Assembly: GCF_964340395.1 (NCBI RefSeq)
Contig: NC_135557.1
Span: forward strand, 23,261,225-23,283,724
Direction: 5' to 3'
DNA length: 22,500 bases
From: Glandiceps talaboti
Taxonomy: Eukaryota > Hemichordata > Enteropneusta > Spengelidae
Shown here: positions 9,379-19,166 of the stretch, piece after piece
Position numbering within the stretch: position 1 is the stretch's first letter
Layout of the letters: each line of letters starts with the position of its first letter
Translations under genes and position numbers: made by a program
Notes under the pieces: generated by a model
Database searches by the model: none
Seen by the model: the letters and a program-made list of their open reading frames with translations, nothing else
What the model was told of the DNA's origin: nothing

Positions 9379-9530
9379 TGTATGTATGTATGTATGTATG
9401 TATGTATGTATGTATGTATGTATGTATGTATGTGTATTTGTTTGTGTTTGTTGGTTTGTTTGATTGATTGATTGATGGATTGATTGTTTGTTAGTTTATT
9501 TGTCTTTTGTTGTTTGTTTGTTTGCTGTGG
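9379..9530. repeat. (TATG)n then TTTG/TTGA-rich microsatellite at the duplication junction
   Basis: About 55 bases of TATG repeats followed by degenerate TTTG and TTGA units. It lies between duplication copies A and B, about 75 bases before copy B begins, so it may mark the breakpoint. Confidence 0.88.
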
Positions 9531-11169
9531 TAGTACACGATTTTCTACTCTTGTTTTCCTTTTTTCATTGGCTTTTTGTTTCTAATGGGTGAATATTCAC
9601 ACCTTGGTTTGACTGAAATTGTCCTTCTTCTATTTAAACCCTTATCTAAATGTAAACATCTTTAACGTTATAATTACCAAGGTATCATTTACACGGACAC
9701 TTCATCCTATGTTATAACTTCTTTGAGATTGTAACAGCGAAGAAGCAAACAGTCATTACACATTATTCCTAATCTGCATATAATTGAGTCTAAATCTATT
9801 TTCATATTGATAATAAACGGCTCAGAAGTTAAGACTTGCGGAAACTTCCAAAGGGTAACCCAAGGTCACATTGAACTCTCACCTGTCCTGCATTAATACT
9901 TAAAACAATTTGTTCATTTCGCAAATAATATTTTCCTTGTATGATGATGACATAAGTGTCATTGTAATATCATCAGTGTCAAATACTAGCCGATTACAGA
10001 CAAACTGGAAGAATAGTTGCTCGGTCGCATTGCTTCGCTGTGATTCATAAGTGTCAACATTAATTACATTGAATGGAGGAACAGAGGACAATTAGTTCAT
10101 TTATTTATGGCGATGATGACTTTTTTTCGAATCATACTAATATATATGTATTACTTGTTCAGAACTTGCACCGGTCGCACTTTAATCTATTGAAACATTA
10201 CGCATCATTGTTGGCATTCGTTCATTTATATGTGTATTTTATGTGACTCCTTGGTAAGAAAATGTATTTATAACTTTAGTTTCCCACACCCCTTTCTCAA
10301 TCATATGCTGTGTACTCCTATAAAATACACTGCCTAAAATTACATATACTATCAAATATCCTTCGGACACGGTCTCTGGAAGCTCTCTCTCGTAAATATT
10401 CGACATAACAGTAAATATAAATATATTGGATGAACTACCTGTAACTTGTTATTTCATTCCACCATTTGTTTATAAATAATATACATTTCTGAAATGGGCA
10501 ATGAATGCATTGTATAAGACAATCTACAAATTACATATGCAAATAGGTTAAAATGTTTAGTTTCACACAGTCAATGTATGGAACTCTTAAATTGTCGGGA
10601 AAATCCCAAATGTATGGCTAAGGATTTGTTTTATGATGGATTCGATCAAGATACGCATATTGTTTAGTTCAGGGAAATAAATTCAGAAAGTCGCAACTGA
10701 TAAAATAGGGTACGATATAATACTCATTAAAGGGACACACACTGAGTTTATGTTTAATAAATGTAATGCGTTTCTGCATATTACGGGTGCAAGTATTGGA
10801 GGACCATGATAATAGAGGAAACATTACATATTTAAATACTAAAGTTTTCCCTGGCTCATATAGGTATAAGTTTGCAACAGACGTGTATCATTCTGATATA
10901 TATATTATCTAAGAGAAAATAAAACATTCTATCGTTTCATAAACAACGATCAAACATCTCCCACAAGCTATTAACACAGATGGTTGCTTTCCAGTTCAAA
11001 CAACAATATTCCCAGGAAGACAACAGCCTGGCTACGAAATGTGAAGAAATAAAAGAAATATCACTACGTTTAACCCCTCCCCAGGCGCTTGCCAACAAGA
11101 TAGAAAGAGCATAAATGAATTGAATAAACGCTAAATTTTATAAATTAATAATGTACACACTGTACTTAC

Positions 11170-11466
11170 TTAACACATGCAGATAAGCTGTTGCGCCAAC
11201 ATGGTGAATTAGATCATTACAGGTATGGTCTCCTTCCCGTTCTAATTCTGTGATATGTAAACCAAGGTCGTACTCTCCCTTGCTATAATCACCAATTAAA
11301 TAATAACCTTCACTTCTGCGTACTGATTCCCCGTCGGAAATCGTGTACGATGTGTCTTTAACAGTTTTCACCCATTAAAGAAAAGTAGGTTCACTAAGGG
11401 CATAGTTCATACGAATATCGCCACCAAGGAAAGCTATCGTCTCTACTGGAGTTTGAACAAACGTAC
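11170..11466 (-). pseudogene. Dead duplicate of the first Ig exon (copy of exon 2)
   Basis: 297 nt, one codon shorter than its source at 8268-8567, with acceptor TTGCAG and donor A|GTAAGT both kept. Three lesions are visible. The B-strand Cys codon has become Tyr (TAT at 11404-11402). The Glu before the core Trp has become TAA (11377-11375). One Asp is lost in the RRSDEGYY motif. The rest, including GEYDLGLHITELEREG and the F-strand Cys, is preserved. A transcript through this exon would terminate after about 30 residues of the domain. The lesions look recent because the flanking identity is high. Confidence 0.88.
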
Positions 11467-11930
11467 CTGCAACGTACAGAATAAACAAATTAACGAAGAC
11501 AATATATAGCATGTGACTAAATATATATGTACACGAATTCGAACGTATGCATTCAACAATGATTAAAATATATGTTGGGAATTACTGGAGTTTCAAAATT
11601 ATCACATAGAATTATATCAAAATTGCCAACACTGAGGGATAGTGAAGTTTTTAAAACGACCTATATCAATATATGTATATGAAGACACAATCTGCTTCGA
11701 CTCATACTCTTAATATTGTATATTTCTATAGCTAGCTTTAACATTTCTGCACCATATATGAAGATGAAGTTTTAATCTATTTATTGGATGCCCTATTGCG
11801 ATAGAGCAAAGCATTGGGGTTTTCCTTAGAGGGATGGCGGTACTTGAGTAACCTTTGAGGCAACAACATCTGGACCTTGACGACGAGGTGAAGAATTTGC
11901 ATATGCGGTCATTAATTGTGCCATATATAC

Positions 11931-12023
11931 TGTGTTCTTTGAGTACCATTTTATACTTTAAGTTCCAGCATAGCTGCATGACAGTTTGGCACTCTTCGTG
12001 AACGACCCGTCTTGCAAGCCGAG
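11931..12023 (-). repeat. Unrecognised interspersed repeat, copy 1
   Basis: This block is related to 12446-12531. On the minus strand it reads LARRVVHEECQTVMQL and then KMVLKEH in an open frame that runs from 12027 to about 11710. I do not recognise a family. It may be a fragment of a transposable-element or host coding sequence. It lies in the DNA that interrupts duplication copy B. Confidence 0.5.
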
Positions 12024-12445
12024 TCATTAGCGTTTCCTTGCGGTTTTATGTTATACTTGGCACCATAGGCTTGTTCCTAAATGGTGTGTATTCCAAATTT
12101 TACGGTACTATTGTTATGGCCTTTGTTCCATGTCATTTGCCCCATTTGGCATGTTTAAATTTCATCATTATCTTATTCATTGTTCCATTGTGACTAGGGT
12201 TGTCCAGTTAATGGGTTTTATGTTGATGTTCACAATTTGCTTATTATAATGTATCTACATGTATATGTATTTAGTGCGTTATATTGTCATATAAAATATA
12301 TATATTTATTTTATTTATCTCAATTTATTCATTATATACATCTTGATATATACATGTATAGTTATATATAACTGTTTAGAGAGCTTATTAGGCGGGCAAC
12401 AGTTAGTAATGCAGTCTGCAATTCGATGCTCATATTTTGCCATTC

Positions 12446-12531
12446 TGTGTTCTTTGAGTACCATTTTAGTTCCGGTATAACTGCATGGCATTTCGGCATT
12501 CTTCATGAATGACCAATCTTGCAAGCCAGTT
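12446..12531 (-). repeat. Unrecognised interspersed repeat, copy 2
   Basis: Diverged second copy of 11931-12023, in the same orientation about 515 bp away. The minus strand reads LARLVIHEECRNAMQLYRN, then TKMVLKEH after a frameshift. Several differences between copies fall at third codon positions (CAC/CAT, GAG/GAA). Family unknown. Confidence 0.5.
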
Positions 12532-12539
12532 ACGGTGTC

Positions 12540-13029
12540 TCTTTGTCTCTATACATGGCATAGAAAGAGCGCGACAGCGGGTGGATGAAAACACGTACCA
12601 CAACAGTAATATTACAAAAAACAAATGAGGAAACGTGACCCTGTTTGGTGTCTAATTAAAAGAATACATTCAAATACCGTGATATAAAAGCCCAGCTGGA
12701 ACGCGACATCAACACAACAAGAGGAAACACTACGAAGACTGCAACAGAGTGATGCATCAGCTAAATTCTGCACTTTACAGAAGGAAAAATGAAAATAAAT
12801 GCCAATAATTCAACTTCAATTTATATACATGTACTTACAGACCATGTCGTTACATAGGAGACCCAAATAAAATACACAATATAATATAAACTTTTACAAG
12901 CAAGTTTACGAATGAATTGCTTAAAATGCTACGTGACCCAAACTGAACACATCCCCGACGATCAAATCGCATACGGAGAAGTTACCAGTTGAAGGCAGTC
13001 ACACAACTTTCAACCTTATAAGTATATCT
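12540..13029. other. No confident gene; possible degraded LINE or promoter-like DNA
   Basis: The stretch contains a GATATAAAAGCC string at about 12683 and short open segments (for example AQLERDINTTRG) interrupted by stops. It may be the upstream part of the LINE fragment at 13030. Nothing firmer can be supported. Confidence 0.3.
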
Positions 13030-13218
13030 CAGCTTGTGTCAACCGACCACTCTCCTGGAATAGCTGGTCTCCCAGGTGAATTTTACAAAACTTTCTGGTC
13101 ACTCATGGGTAAAGACGTACAAAAAGTAATCACCGAATCCCTTGAAAACTGTAAAGTCCCACGGTCCTGTAGGAGGGCGGTCATATATCTACATCCGAAA
13201 ACTGGTGATAATGTGTGA
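13030..13218 (+). mobile_element. LINE reverse-transcriptase fragment (non-LTR retrotransposon)
   Basis: About 60 codons are open and read HSPGIAGLPGEFYKTFWSLM, then CRRAVIYLHPKTGD. This matches the conserved early reverse-transcriptase block of L1/Tx1-like LINEs (typically SPG-DGLPGEFYK-FW ... RRAVI-LLPKKGD). The catalytic FADD region and the rest of the ORF are missing, so it is a dead internal fragment. The preceding 300 bases may hold more degraded LINE sequence but carry stops in this frame. Confidence 0.8.
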
Positions 13219-13280
13219 CAGCGATTCATGTTAATAGTGGGTTAAATTTTAAGCAGAAATTGTTAAATTCTAATACTTAC

Positions 13281-13394
13281 CCAAAGCACTCTCACTTCTC
13301 CGCTCCGAACTAGCCACGATTATACACGAAGACCAAACCTGCAGTATACTATATCGATTTTCCAAGTGACAACATGGCTAACCTAGTCTTTATA
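13281..13394 (-). pseudogene. Possible decayed promoter and first exon of copy B
   Basis: On the minus strand, TATAAA (13394-13389) lies about 323 nt from the conserved upstream block. In copy A the corresponding distance is about 324 nt. A donor G|GTAAGT follows 114 nt after the TATA box, against 127 nt in copy A. Between them the only ATG frame (MLSLGKSI) stops at once, and no intact signal peptide is readable. The spacing argues for a relic of exon 1; sequence similarity to exon 1 itself is weak. Confidence 0.35.
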
Positions 13395-13800
13395 CTTTTC
13401 TTTTCCCATATCAGCTAAGTACGAAAATTGTTGATTACATGCAAATTCGGCTAAATATTATGTATATATTTTACTTATACTAAATGACACTAATGCAAAA
13501 TATGCGGCATTACAATTTTACAATTCAAGTTCGTTATTCTTGAGATACATCTATAGTCACCCCCAACCAAGGAATAACATTATAATAAAATTACTATTAC
13601 CAGTAATTGGCAATCTGACATACCTTAATTGACCATGGTTTATCTTATGAGAACGGCTTTGCTTTGCAACAGTTTTTTTAATCAATAATTAATAAGTTAG
13701 CGCTTCAACAAATCAGCGCAGTTGTTTGGGCGCCCCCACGATGCATCTCGAGTAGCAATGTTTCACATTGTTTTAGAATAGTACGTAAGAAACGTCAACT

Positions 13801-14468
13801 CGGCATTGCACGATCATACAAAGGAATCATCGAGGCTATTGAAGCTGAATTGGTATGTATGGTATATGTAATATATGTAATGCAAAATTCAACCATTTTG
13901 TAACCGCATAACGTTTTGTAATACCTTTAAAATTGCTCAGAAATCGTATGCTGAGGTTATCTGATTTTAATTATTCTATTGTACAGCATGATAGTTTAAT
14001 GTTTGTCATTATACACGCTGTCTATCTTGCAATCCTATCGTTTCAATTATTGTATCAAATGTGATTTTCTGTCAGAGTGCATTGAGGGGTGTTTGGTGTT
14101 AGAAGAATTTTAAGTTCCTCTATTGTATATATTATTTTTTCCCTATTTTTATTCAACACTGTATGTGGATATTCTATGCCTGACATAAACTTAAATTTAA
14201 TAATAAGGTTCAGTAGTGCTAGACGCATGACAAAGTGGATAGCTGTCTGCCTGTTTGTCTATCCGTCGATTGTCAGTAAACCATCACCTGCGCTCGGCCC
14301 CTGTGATGATAAGATACCCACTACATTTGGATATATTAAATACTCCGACGTCGGGTTGATACTCGACCTTGATAAAGAATTTTGATTCGAAACCTCGGAT
14401 TGTATTCATTTATTCGGACTGTATAACTCATTCCTTATACATACTATGTATGTCTGTCTGTCTAGCCA

Positions 14469-14515
<47 letters not shown>

Positions 14516-14600
14516 GTCTGTGTGTGTGTATGTCTGGCTGTCTCTATGTTTAACAATAATAACGTTGTCGTCTCTGTAGGGTATATGGTACATGTATACA
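13801..14600. other. Intergenic spacer upstream of the plus-strand receptor
   Basis: No supported gene. A 98-codon open frame at 14089-14385 begins with a hydrophobic stretch but shows no domain, no good splice context and no homology within the window. A (TCTG)n array occupies about 14448-14522. Confidence 0.5.
14448..14522. repeat. (TCTG)n microsatellite
   Basis: About 75 bases of TCTG units with single-base interruptions, a little over 100 bases upstream of the plus-strand gene's TATA-like box. Confidence 0.92.
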
Positions 14601-14608
14601 GTATAAGA

Positions 14609-14614
14609 TATAAA
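14609..14614 (+). promoter_or_regulatory. Candidate TATA box of the plus-strand receptor
   Basis: TATAAA within AAGATATAAACAAT, 59 nt upstream of the ATG at 14668. The minus-strand paralogue has GATATAAAT at 60 nt from its ATG. This spacing favours 14668 over the upstream in-frame ATG at 14641, which would leave almost no leader. Confidence 0.4.
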
Positions 14615-14667
14615 CAATAGGCCGCTTTCTACACGTTCATATGAACAAACATATTTGCCGTACTGAT

Positions 14668-14713
14668 ATGGATATCTTTATATTTATTATTTTTGCACTG
14701 GTAATACAACCAG
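14668..14713 (+). CDS. Exon 1: signal peptide of the plus-strand Ig receptor
   Basis: The exon reads MDIFIFIIFALVIQP and is followed by a phase 1 donor, G|GTAAGA. This is a short, strongly hydrophobic signal peptide with the same phase and role as exon 1 of the minus-strand gene. An in-frame ATG at 14641 would add nine residues (MNKHICRTD). I prefer 14668 because of the TATA-box distance and because it starts directly at the hydrophobic core, but the longer form is possible. Confidence 0.72.
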
Positions 14714-15353
14714 GTAAGATATAACAATATGACCACTAATGTAGTCACATACTAATACATCTGAAACGAGAGCTATATGTTATTCAATAGTGTTTGAGTT
14801 AACACTGACGACATACTGACACCAAAATATATAGTATTCCAACTGAAGAAAGTGCGTTGTAAAGCTACAATAACATTTCCAACGCCATTTTTATGTAAGG
14901 ACGACGAAAGCATGCACACATTGGGATAAATTACAGAGTGTAGATGATGTGTTTCCAGGTTTCATTAGTACAATATAAATAGAGAGAACATTTCTTTTCA
15001 CATATATGGCTAAGAGACATACTTTTATTATAGGAACGTATATGATGTATTTAGAGCTATGTGCTTGTCTGTTTCAACTTCTGTTTAGTCATGACTCTGG
15101 GGATATAAAACAAGTCAGGGTAGACGCTACGTGTAATACTGAAACAAAGTCACTCAACTCATTTGATTAAGTCGTTCATTATGGTTAAATCTTCATACCG
15201 AAAGTATGTCCCTGCTGTAATAACACTGAAACCTCATTTGATATCTACATGTCTACACAATATTTGTCAGATTATAATGCACAATTCATGCCCGATGCAG
15301 TTTGGTCGGCATTTACTATGTGACTTATGTATTTTTTTTACTATGTCGTATAG

Positions 15354-15656
15354 GATACACGACATTTGACGAGGTTCCTTTAGAGACTATAGGTTTTATT
15401 GACAAGGATGCACGTTTGAACTGTACGGCTAGTAGTCCTCAGGATCTCAAGTGGATTAAGGAAGATTCCATACCCTACACCATTTCCACTGGGGAGACAG
15501 TTATCCGATTTGATGAAGGATATTACCTAATTGGTGAATACAGTGAAGGAGAGTATGATCTTGGTCTGCATATTACAGACTTTGGACGGGAAGGAGGTCA
15601 CACTTGTGAGGCGCCAGACGCATTCGATAAATCTACCGCCTTTCTTCATGTATTGA
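15354..15656 (+). CDS. Exon 2: first Ig domain (V-like)
   Basis: 303 nt, phase 1-1, acceptor GTATAG, donor A|GTTAGT. The Ig core is LNCTASS (Cys), LKWIKE (Trp) and REGGHTCEA (Cys). It is clearly homologous to exon 2 of the minus-strand gene (shared ETIGF, EGYYLIG, GEYDLGLHIT and LHVLS). Differences concentrate between the first Cys and the Trp and after the last Cys, where Ig loops lie. Unlike the duplicate at 11170, it has all core residues and no stop. Confidence 0.87.
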
Positions 15657-16060
15657 GTTAGTATATTGTTAACCCTATCACACATATATCATTCTATATA
15701 TCATTTTCCAGCATTGGCGAGATCTCACGAAACTGCCTAGCAACGGTTTCTAACCACGTGACGACGGTCAAGCCTTTGCCGCCACGTGTCATTAAACGTT
15801 TGGAAACACCGTGTACATGTAAGACCGTGTGTATAAGAGACGTTTTTGTTTACTTTAGTAAACGAACTTCTTTATAATACAGACATAATTAGGTAATGGG
15901 CCAAAGTATTGAATTGGCCAAGATGATCACATAGTTATTGAGAAGACCGTGGTCCTTGATTGTCAGAGAGAGATAATAGTAGAACGGCGTATTATTCTCC
16001 CTTTACAATAAAGTGACAACATTAAAATGTGCTATGACCTTAAACTCTTTATACTAACAG

Positions 16061-16339
16061 GTAGTGGACCAACCTGTTCACCTAACCAAACAAATTACAT
16101 AGTCGTCGAGAGTGTAACCGAAACATTTACGTGTGAAATTGAAAAGGCAGTGCCACCAGGAGAGTTGGTATGGCTAATGGATGGTGTAGAAGTGTCACGG
16201 GTAGATGATTTGACAATAAACACGCTGTCGATGGAATTCAACAGAAGTGACAATGGATCAGTCTTGCAATGTCAACTGCAGCACGCCTCACTGCAACCAC
16301 CAGTAGAGTGTGAAGATAAAATTTCGATCACAGTGCAGT
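16061..16339 (+). CDS. Exon 3: second Ig domain (C2-like)
   Basis: 279 nt, phase 1-1, the same length as its minus-strand counterpart. Acceptor CTAACAG, donor T|GTATGT. The core is FTCEIEKAVPPGELVW (Cys and Trp) and DNGSVLQCQL (Cys), with the extra Cys pair GPTC and PPVEC. This is the CD80/kirrel C2-set_2 pattern. Several N-glycosylation sequons are present (NQT, NRS, NGS). Confidence 0.88.
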
Positions 16340-16916
16340 GTATGTATTTTAATGTAGAAAATATAACTAGTAAATAGTTCTGTGGGTGCCTCTCATTGTT
16401 TTCTGTACATTTGAAAATAAGCAATTAAGAGTGAGGCGTTAACATAGTAGTGCCGCCTCACTGGTGGACGATTTTCAGATATAAAGGTTTATTCCACACA
16501 GAGAATTCAGTCATATGATGTATGTCTTTTTTGTCTGTCTGTAAGATGTCCTACACGAACGAACGTTGTTGTTAATCAAATTTATGTATTTATTAAATCA
16601 CATTGCTGTATACAGAAACATGCAGCAATAATATCTGTATTGCACAGCTTGGTTTCTACCGCTGTAAAACTAACCATTTAAATTCACGTATAATGACGTC
16701 ATATGAGATGCAAAACCTGTGACTCCTATTGAATATATTTAGTTTAATGTCTTTGTGAGTAAAGATGTTTTTTTTATCTAGGCGTTGAACTATTTTAATA
16801 TCGTTGGATATCTATATCAAACAAACATGAGAGTCGCCAGACACATAATTACACACAGTGAACAGAATACGGTCTAATTTTTAAACTTATCGCGCCTCTT
16901 CATTTGTTACTTTAAG

Positions 16917-17219
16917 ATTCGCCGACAATTGTGAACGATATTGTGAACAAGGTGTCGCCCGACCCTGTGTATGATCTAATTTGCACAGCAGATGCATTTC
17001 CTATTGCTAACATGATATGGTATGACACCAAAGGCGATATTATCCCAGAAGACCCTGATAGCAACTTTCAAATTGAGACTAGTGACCCAAAGGGATCGTT
17101 AGTCAACAGTACCCTTACGGTAACAGTTACTGATGATAATTCGTACTATGGAACTTACACCTGTGAAGCATCTAACGGTATTCTTCCAAATGATGATAAG
17201 GGAATCTCAATATCTGAAG
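16917..17219 (+). CDS. Exon 4: third Ig domain (I-set-like)
   Basis: 303 nt, phase 1-1, acceptor TTTAAG, donor G|GTGTGA (weaker). The joined codon gives a YSPTIV start. The core is YDLICTADAFPIANMIWYD (Cys and Trp) and the F strand YYGTYTCEASNGI. It corresponds to exon 8 of the minus-strand gene, so exon 3 here is followed directly by the membrane-proximal domain. Confidence 0.84.
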
Positions 17220-18569
17220 GTGTGAACTATTTTTCTTATAAAATAATTTCATTTGTTTTAAAATTATAGTAGCGAGAGCCAGCGCGGTAAAGTCACCCGA
17301 GCGAAGTCAATGACTAGGGCATGTGCAACAATGTGTGTATGTTTTGTAACTGTGGACACTCATAACATGATACGTGCACAGTCGCCAACAGTTTTACCTC
17401 CCCTAAGGGTACGTGAGGTATTAAAAGGGGGATGTATGTCTGTCTGTGTGTCTGTCATGCGTCCGTCTCTGTCTGTATGTGTGTATGTTCAGTACAGGTA
17501 ACTAGGCTGTAATTAGAAAATGCAAGCTTCAAATTTTGTATAATATGGTACATATATCAACCATAATAATACGCACTGTCCTATGGAGTTTGCTGCTACA
17601 ACATTTACCTTTAATGAGTATTTTGATTTAGGAACGATATTCAGTAATTAAGCAGTATCATGCACTCTTCAAATTCCGTACAATATGGCACATACATTAA
17701 CCTAAGAAAGCACGCTTGTCCGAAAAAGCCTTTTACCATAGTTTTTTTTAGTTTAATGAGTTATTTGCATAATTAGTGATTCCCTTATGGGAGGCACTCA
17801 GTTTAAATCTGGTTAATAGTATAGTATTTGCTCATCGCGAATCACGTTATATAAGATAATACATTAATTTATTTGTTTATATTTACTCATCATAATGATT
17901 CCTGATACTTGACCACCAACAACAACAAGTAGAATAAAATATAATTATACTTGCCTTCAAATGGAAGGGGGTAAAACAGATCTGTTCCCGTTAGATACTT
18001 CAATCTTGGAATTCTGGAATCAGCAGTTCATGACATCAAATCCTGGATGACCTAACATAAATTAAAAGGACGATGAAACAGAAGTGCTGCTTATAAGATC
18101 CATGTTCAACCGCTTGTCACTTCCAATAAACCAAATATCGATTTAGAATTAGGAATATAGGAATCATCTTTGATAGTGAACATACATGAAAACAATTATA
18201 AAAAAATATATGTAACCTATTGCTCCAGCTACAAACATCTCCACTAACCTCAGTCACAGTCACATGTGTAACTTTCTCAGAAAAATAAACACCCCCCCCC
18301 AAAAAAAAAAAAATAATAATAATAAAAAATAAATAAATAAATAAATAAATAAATTTTTTTTTTTTAGAAATACCTGCTCAGAAACACATTCAAAACCCCA
18401 TTTCTTCAAAAAAGATGATTGAGTTAGTGCAATCGTTATGGCTTAGCACACATGAACATATGAAACCACTGCATCATGCACACAACTAAGCTCCCAGGAT
18501 ATCAAACAATTAAGAAGTTTGAACACATTACACTAGCGAATGGAACTGTACCTATTACCAACATAATAC
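17220..18569. other. Intron 4 of the plus-strand gene
   Basis: About 1.3 kb with no supported exon. It contains a short TCTG/TGTC-rich patch at about 17430-17490 and, near 18290-18366, a C10, A13, (TAAA)n, T14 low-complexity block. No further Ig domain or transmembrane frame was found. Confidence 0.5.
18291..18366. repeat. Low-complexity block C-run / A-run / (TAAA)n / T-run
   Basis: About ten C, then about thirteen A, TAA and TAAA units and a run of about fourteen T. It may be a retroelement tail or simple-sequence expansion. It is also a sequencing and assembly weak point. Confidence 0.85.
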
Positions 18570-18826
18570 ATAATTGATTACAAAGTTCTTCTGACTACCT
18601 ATAAAGTGTTAGATGGTCTTTTATCGTCTTACTTCTCGGACACTTTCCGTGAAAAAATCATATATATAATATCAGCACACTTTATAGTACCGGACAAATA
18701 TTTACAGTTTGAACCCATATACAGATGTAATTGTTTTGATAGCAATGCTGTCTCAAGTGCTGCAGCGCGTCTTTGGATCAAACTGCCACTAGAGCTAACT
18801 ATAAAAACTAAATTCAAGTCCTTGTC
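18570..18826 (+). mobile_element. C-terminal LINE reverse-transcriptase fragment
   Basis: The frame reads TYKVLDGLLSSYFSDTF and, 38 residues on, DSNAVSSAAARLWIKLPLEL. This resembles the C-terminus of Jockey, CR1 or L2-type LINE polyproteins (YK-LHGLAPSYLSDL ... R-FSVAAPRLWNSLPLELR). The preceding bases look like the same protein with a frameshift. It is a 5'-truncated dead fragment in intron 4, ending at the T-rich tract that precedes exon 5. It belongs to a different region of the protein, and probably a different family, from the fragment at 13030. Confidence 0.72.
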
Positions 18827-18856
18827 TTGTTTTTTTTTTTTTGTTTTTTTTTTTAG
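18826..18856. repeat. T-rich tract before exon 5
   Basis: Two runs of about 12-13 T separated by one G, ending in AG. It would serve as a strong pyrimidine tract for exon 5. It also abuts the LINE fragment, so it may have been brought in by a retroelement. Confidence 0.8.
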
Positions 18857-18984
18857 ATCTAGCTACTTCCCCTACACCTACAGATTCTGGTGCAGATTAT
18901 CATATACCTATTGGTGTCATAGTTTTCTGTGTACTTCTTGCACTTGAAACCGCAGCGCTGATCCCGAGTTGTAATGTATTTTAA
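18857..18984 (+). CDS. Exon 5: probable last exon, linker plus hydrophobic C-terminus
   Basis: The acceptor is a long T tract ending in AG at 18855-18856, phase 1, rebuilding an Asp codon. The product begins DLATSPTPTDSGADYHIP, a Ser/Thr/Pro stalk, followed by the hydrophobic run IGVIVFCVLLAL, then ETAALIPSCNVF and TAA. There is no basic stop-transfer motif or cytoplasmic tail. Either it is a GPI-anchor signal (small residues SGAD, short spacer, hydrophobic end) or a damaged transmembrane exon. A donor-like AAAG|GTGAGA follows the stop at 19005. The correct phase and stalk composition support a real exon; its present functionality is uncertain. Confidence 0.6.
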
Positions 18985-19092
18985 ACAAGTCAATGGATTA
19001 AAAGGTGAGAGTATAATGAAGGTATGATTATGAAATATCTATATTTATGTGTTTTCATGTCGACACTTTCAGATTGATTCTGACTGTTTATT

Positions 19093-19096
<4 letters not shown>

Positions 19097-19164
<68 letters not shown>
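19097..19164. repeat. (TA)n array bounding the second foldback copy
   Basis: About 68 bases of pure TA directly abutting the hairpin at 19165, as in the intron 6 element. Confidence 0.95.

Positions 19165-19166
<2 letters not shown>

Larger units (their letters stand above)
9606..13800. repeat. Tandem segmental duplication, copy B (interrupted)
   Basis: The similarity to copy A begins at GACTGAAATTGTCCTTCTTC (from 9610) and continues to about 10785 (intron 2). It diverges, resumes at about 11150 through the dead exon 2 to about 11655, then is broken by about 1.6 kb of repeats. A last block at about 13690-13800 matches the region upstream of copy A's promoter (for example shared TTCACATTGTTTTAG/TCTCATTTGTTTTAG and GTCAACTCGG/ATCAACTCGG). 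Confidence 0.72.
14668..18984 (+). other. Gene model: five-exon Ig-superfamily receptor (plus strand)
   Basis: Divergent paralogue of the minus-strand gene. Exons are 14668-14713, 15354-15656, 16061-16339, 16917-17219 and 18857-18984, all joined in phase 1, giving 1059 nt (353 codons including the stop). Predicted product: signal peptide, V-like Ig, C2-like Ig, I-set-like Ig, a Ser/Thr/Pro linker and a C-terminal hydrophobic segment, so a small surface or GPI-linked protein. Exons 2, 3 and 4 correspond to exons 2, 3 and 8 of the minus-strand gene; its exons 4 to 7 have no counterpart. The 5' and middle exons are well supported by homology. The last exon is less certain. Confidence 0.8.

Noticed and set aside
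13281-13370. Intact signal-peptide exon for copy B
   Set aside because: The only ATG frame stops after eight codons, and the frame that would join in phase 1 is hydrophilic near the donor. At most it is a relic.
14089-14385. 98-codon open frame with a hydrophobic N-terminus
   Set aside because: No splice partner, domain or homologue in the window, and it overlaps no expected exon of the receptor.
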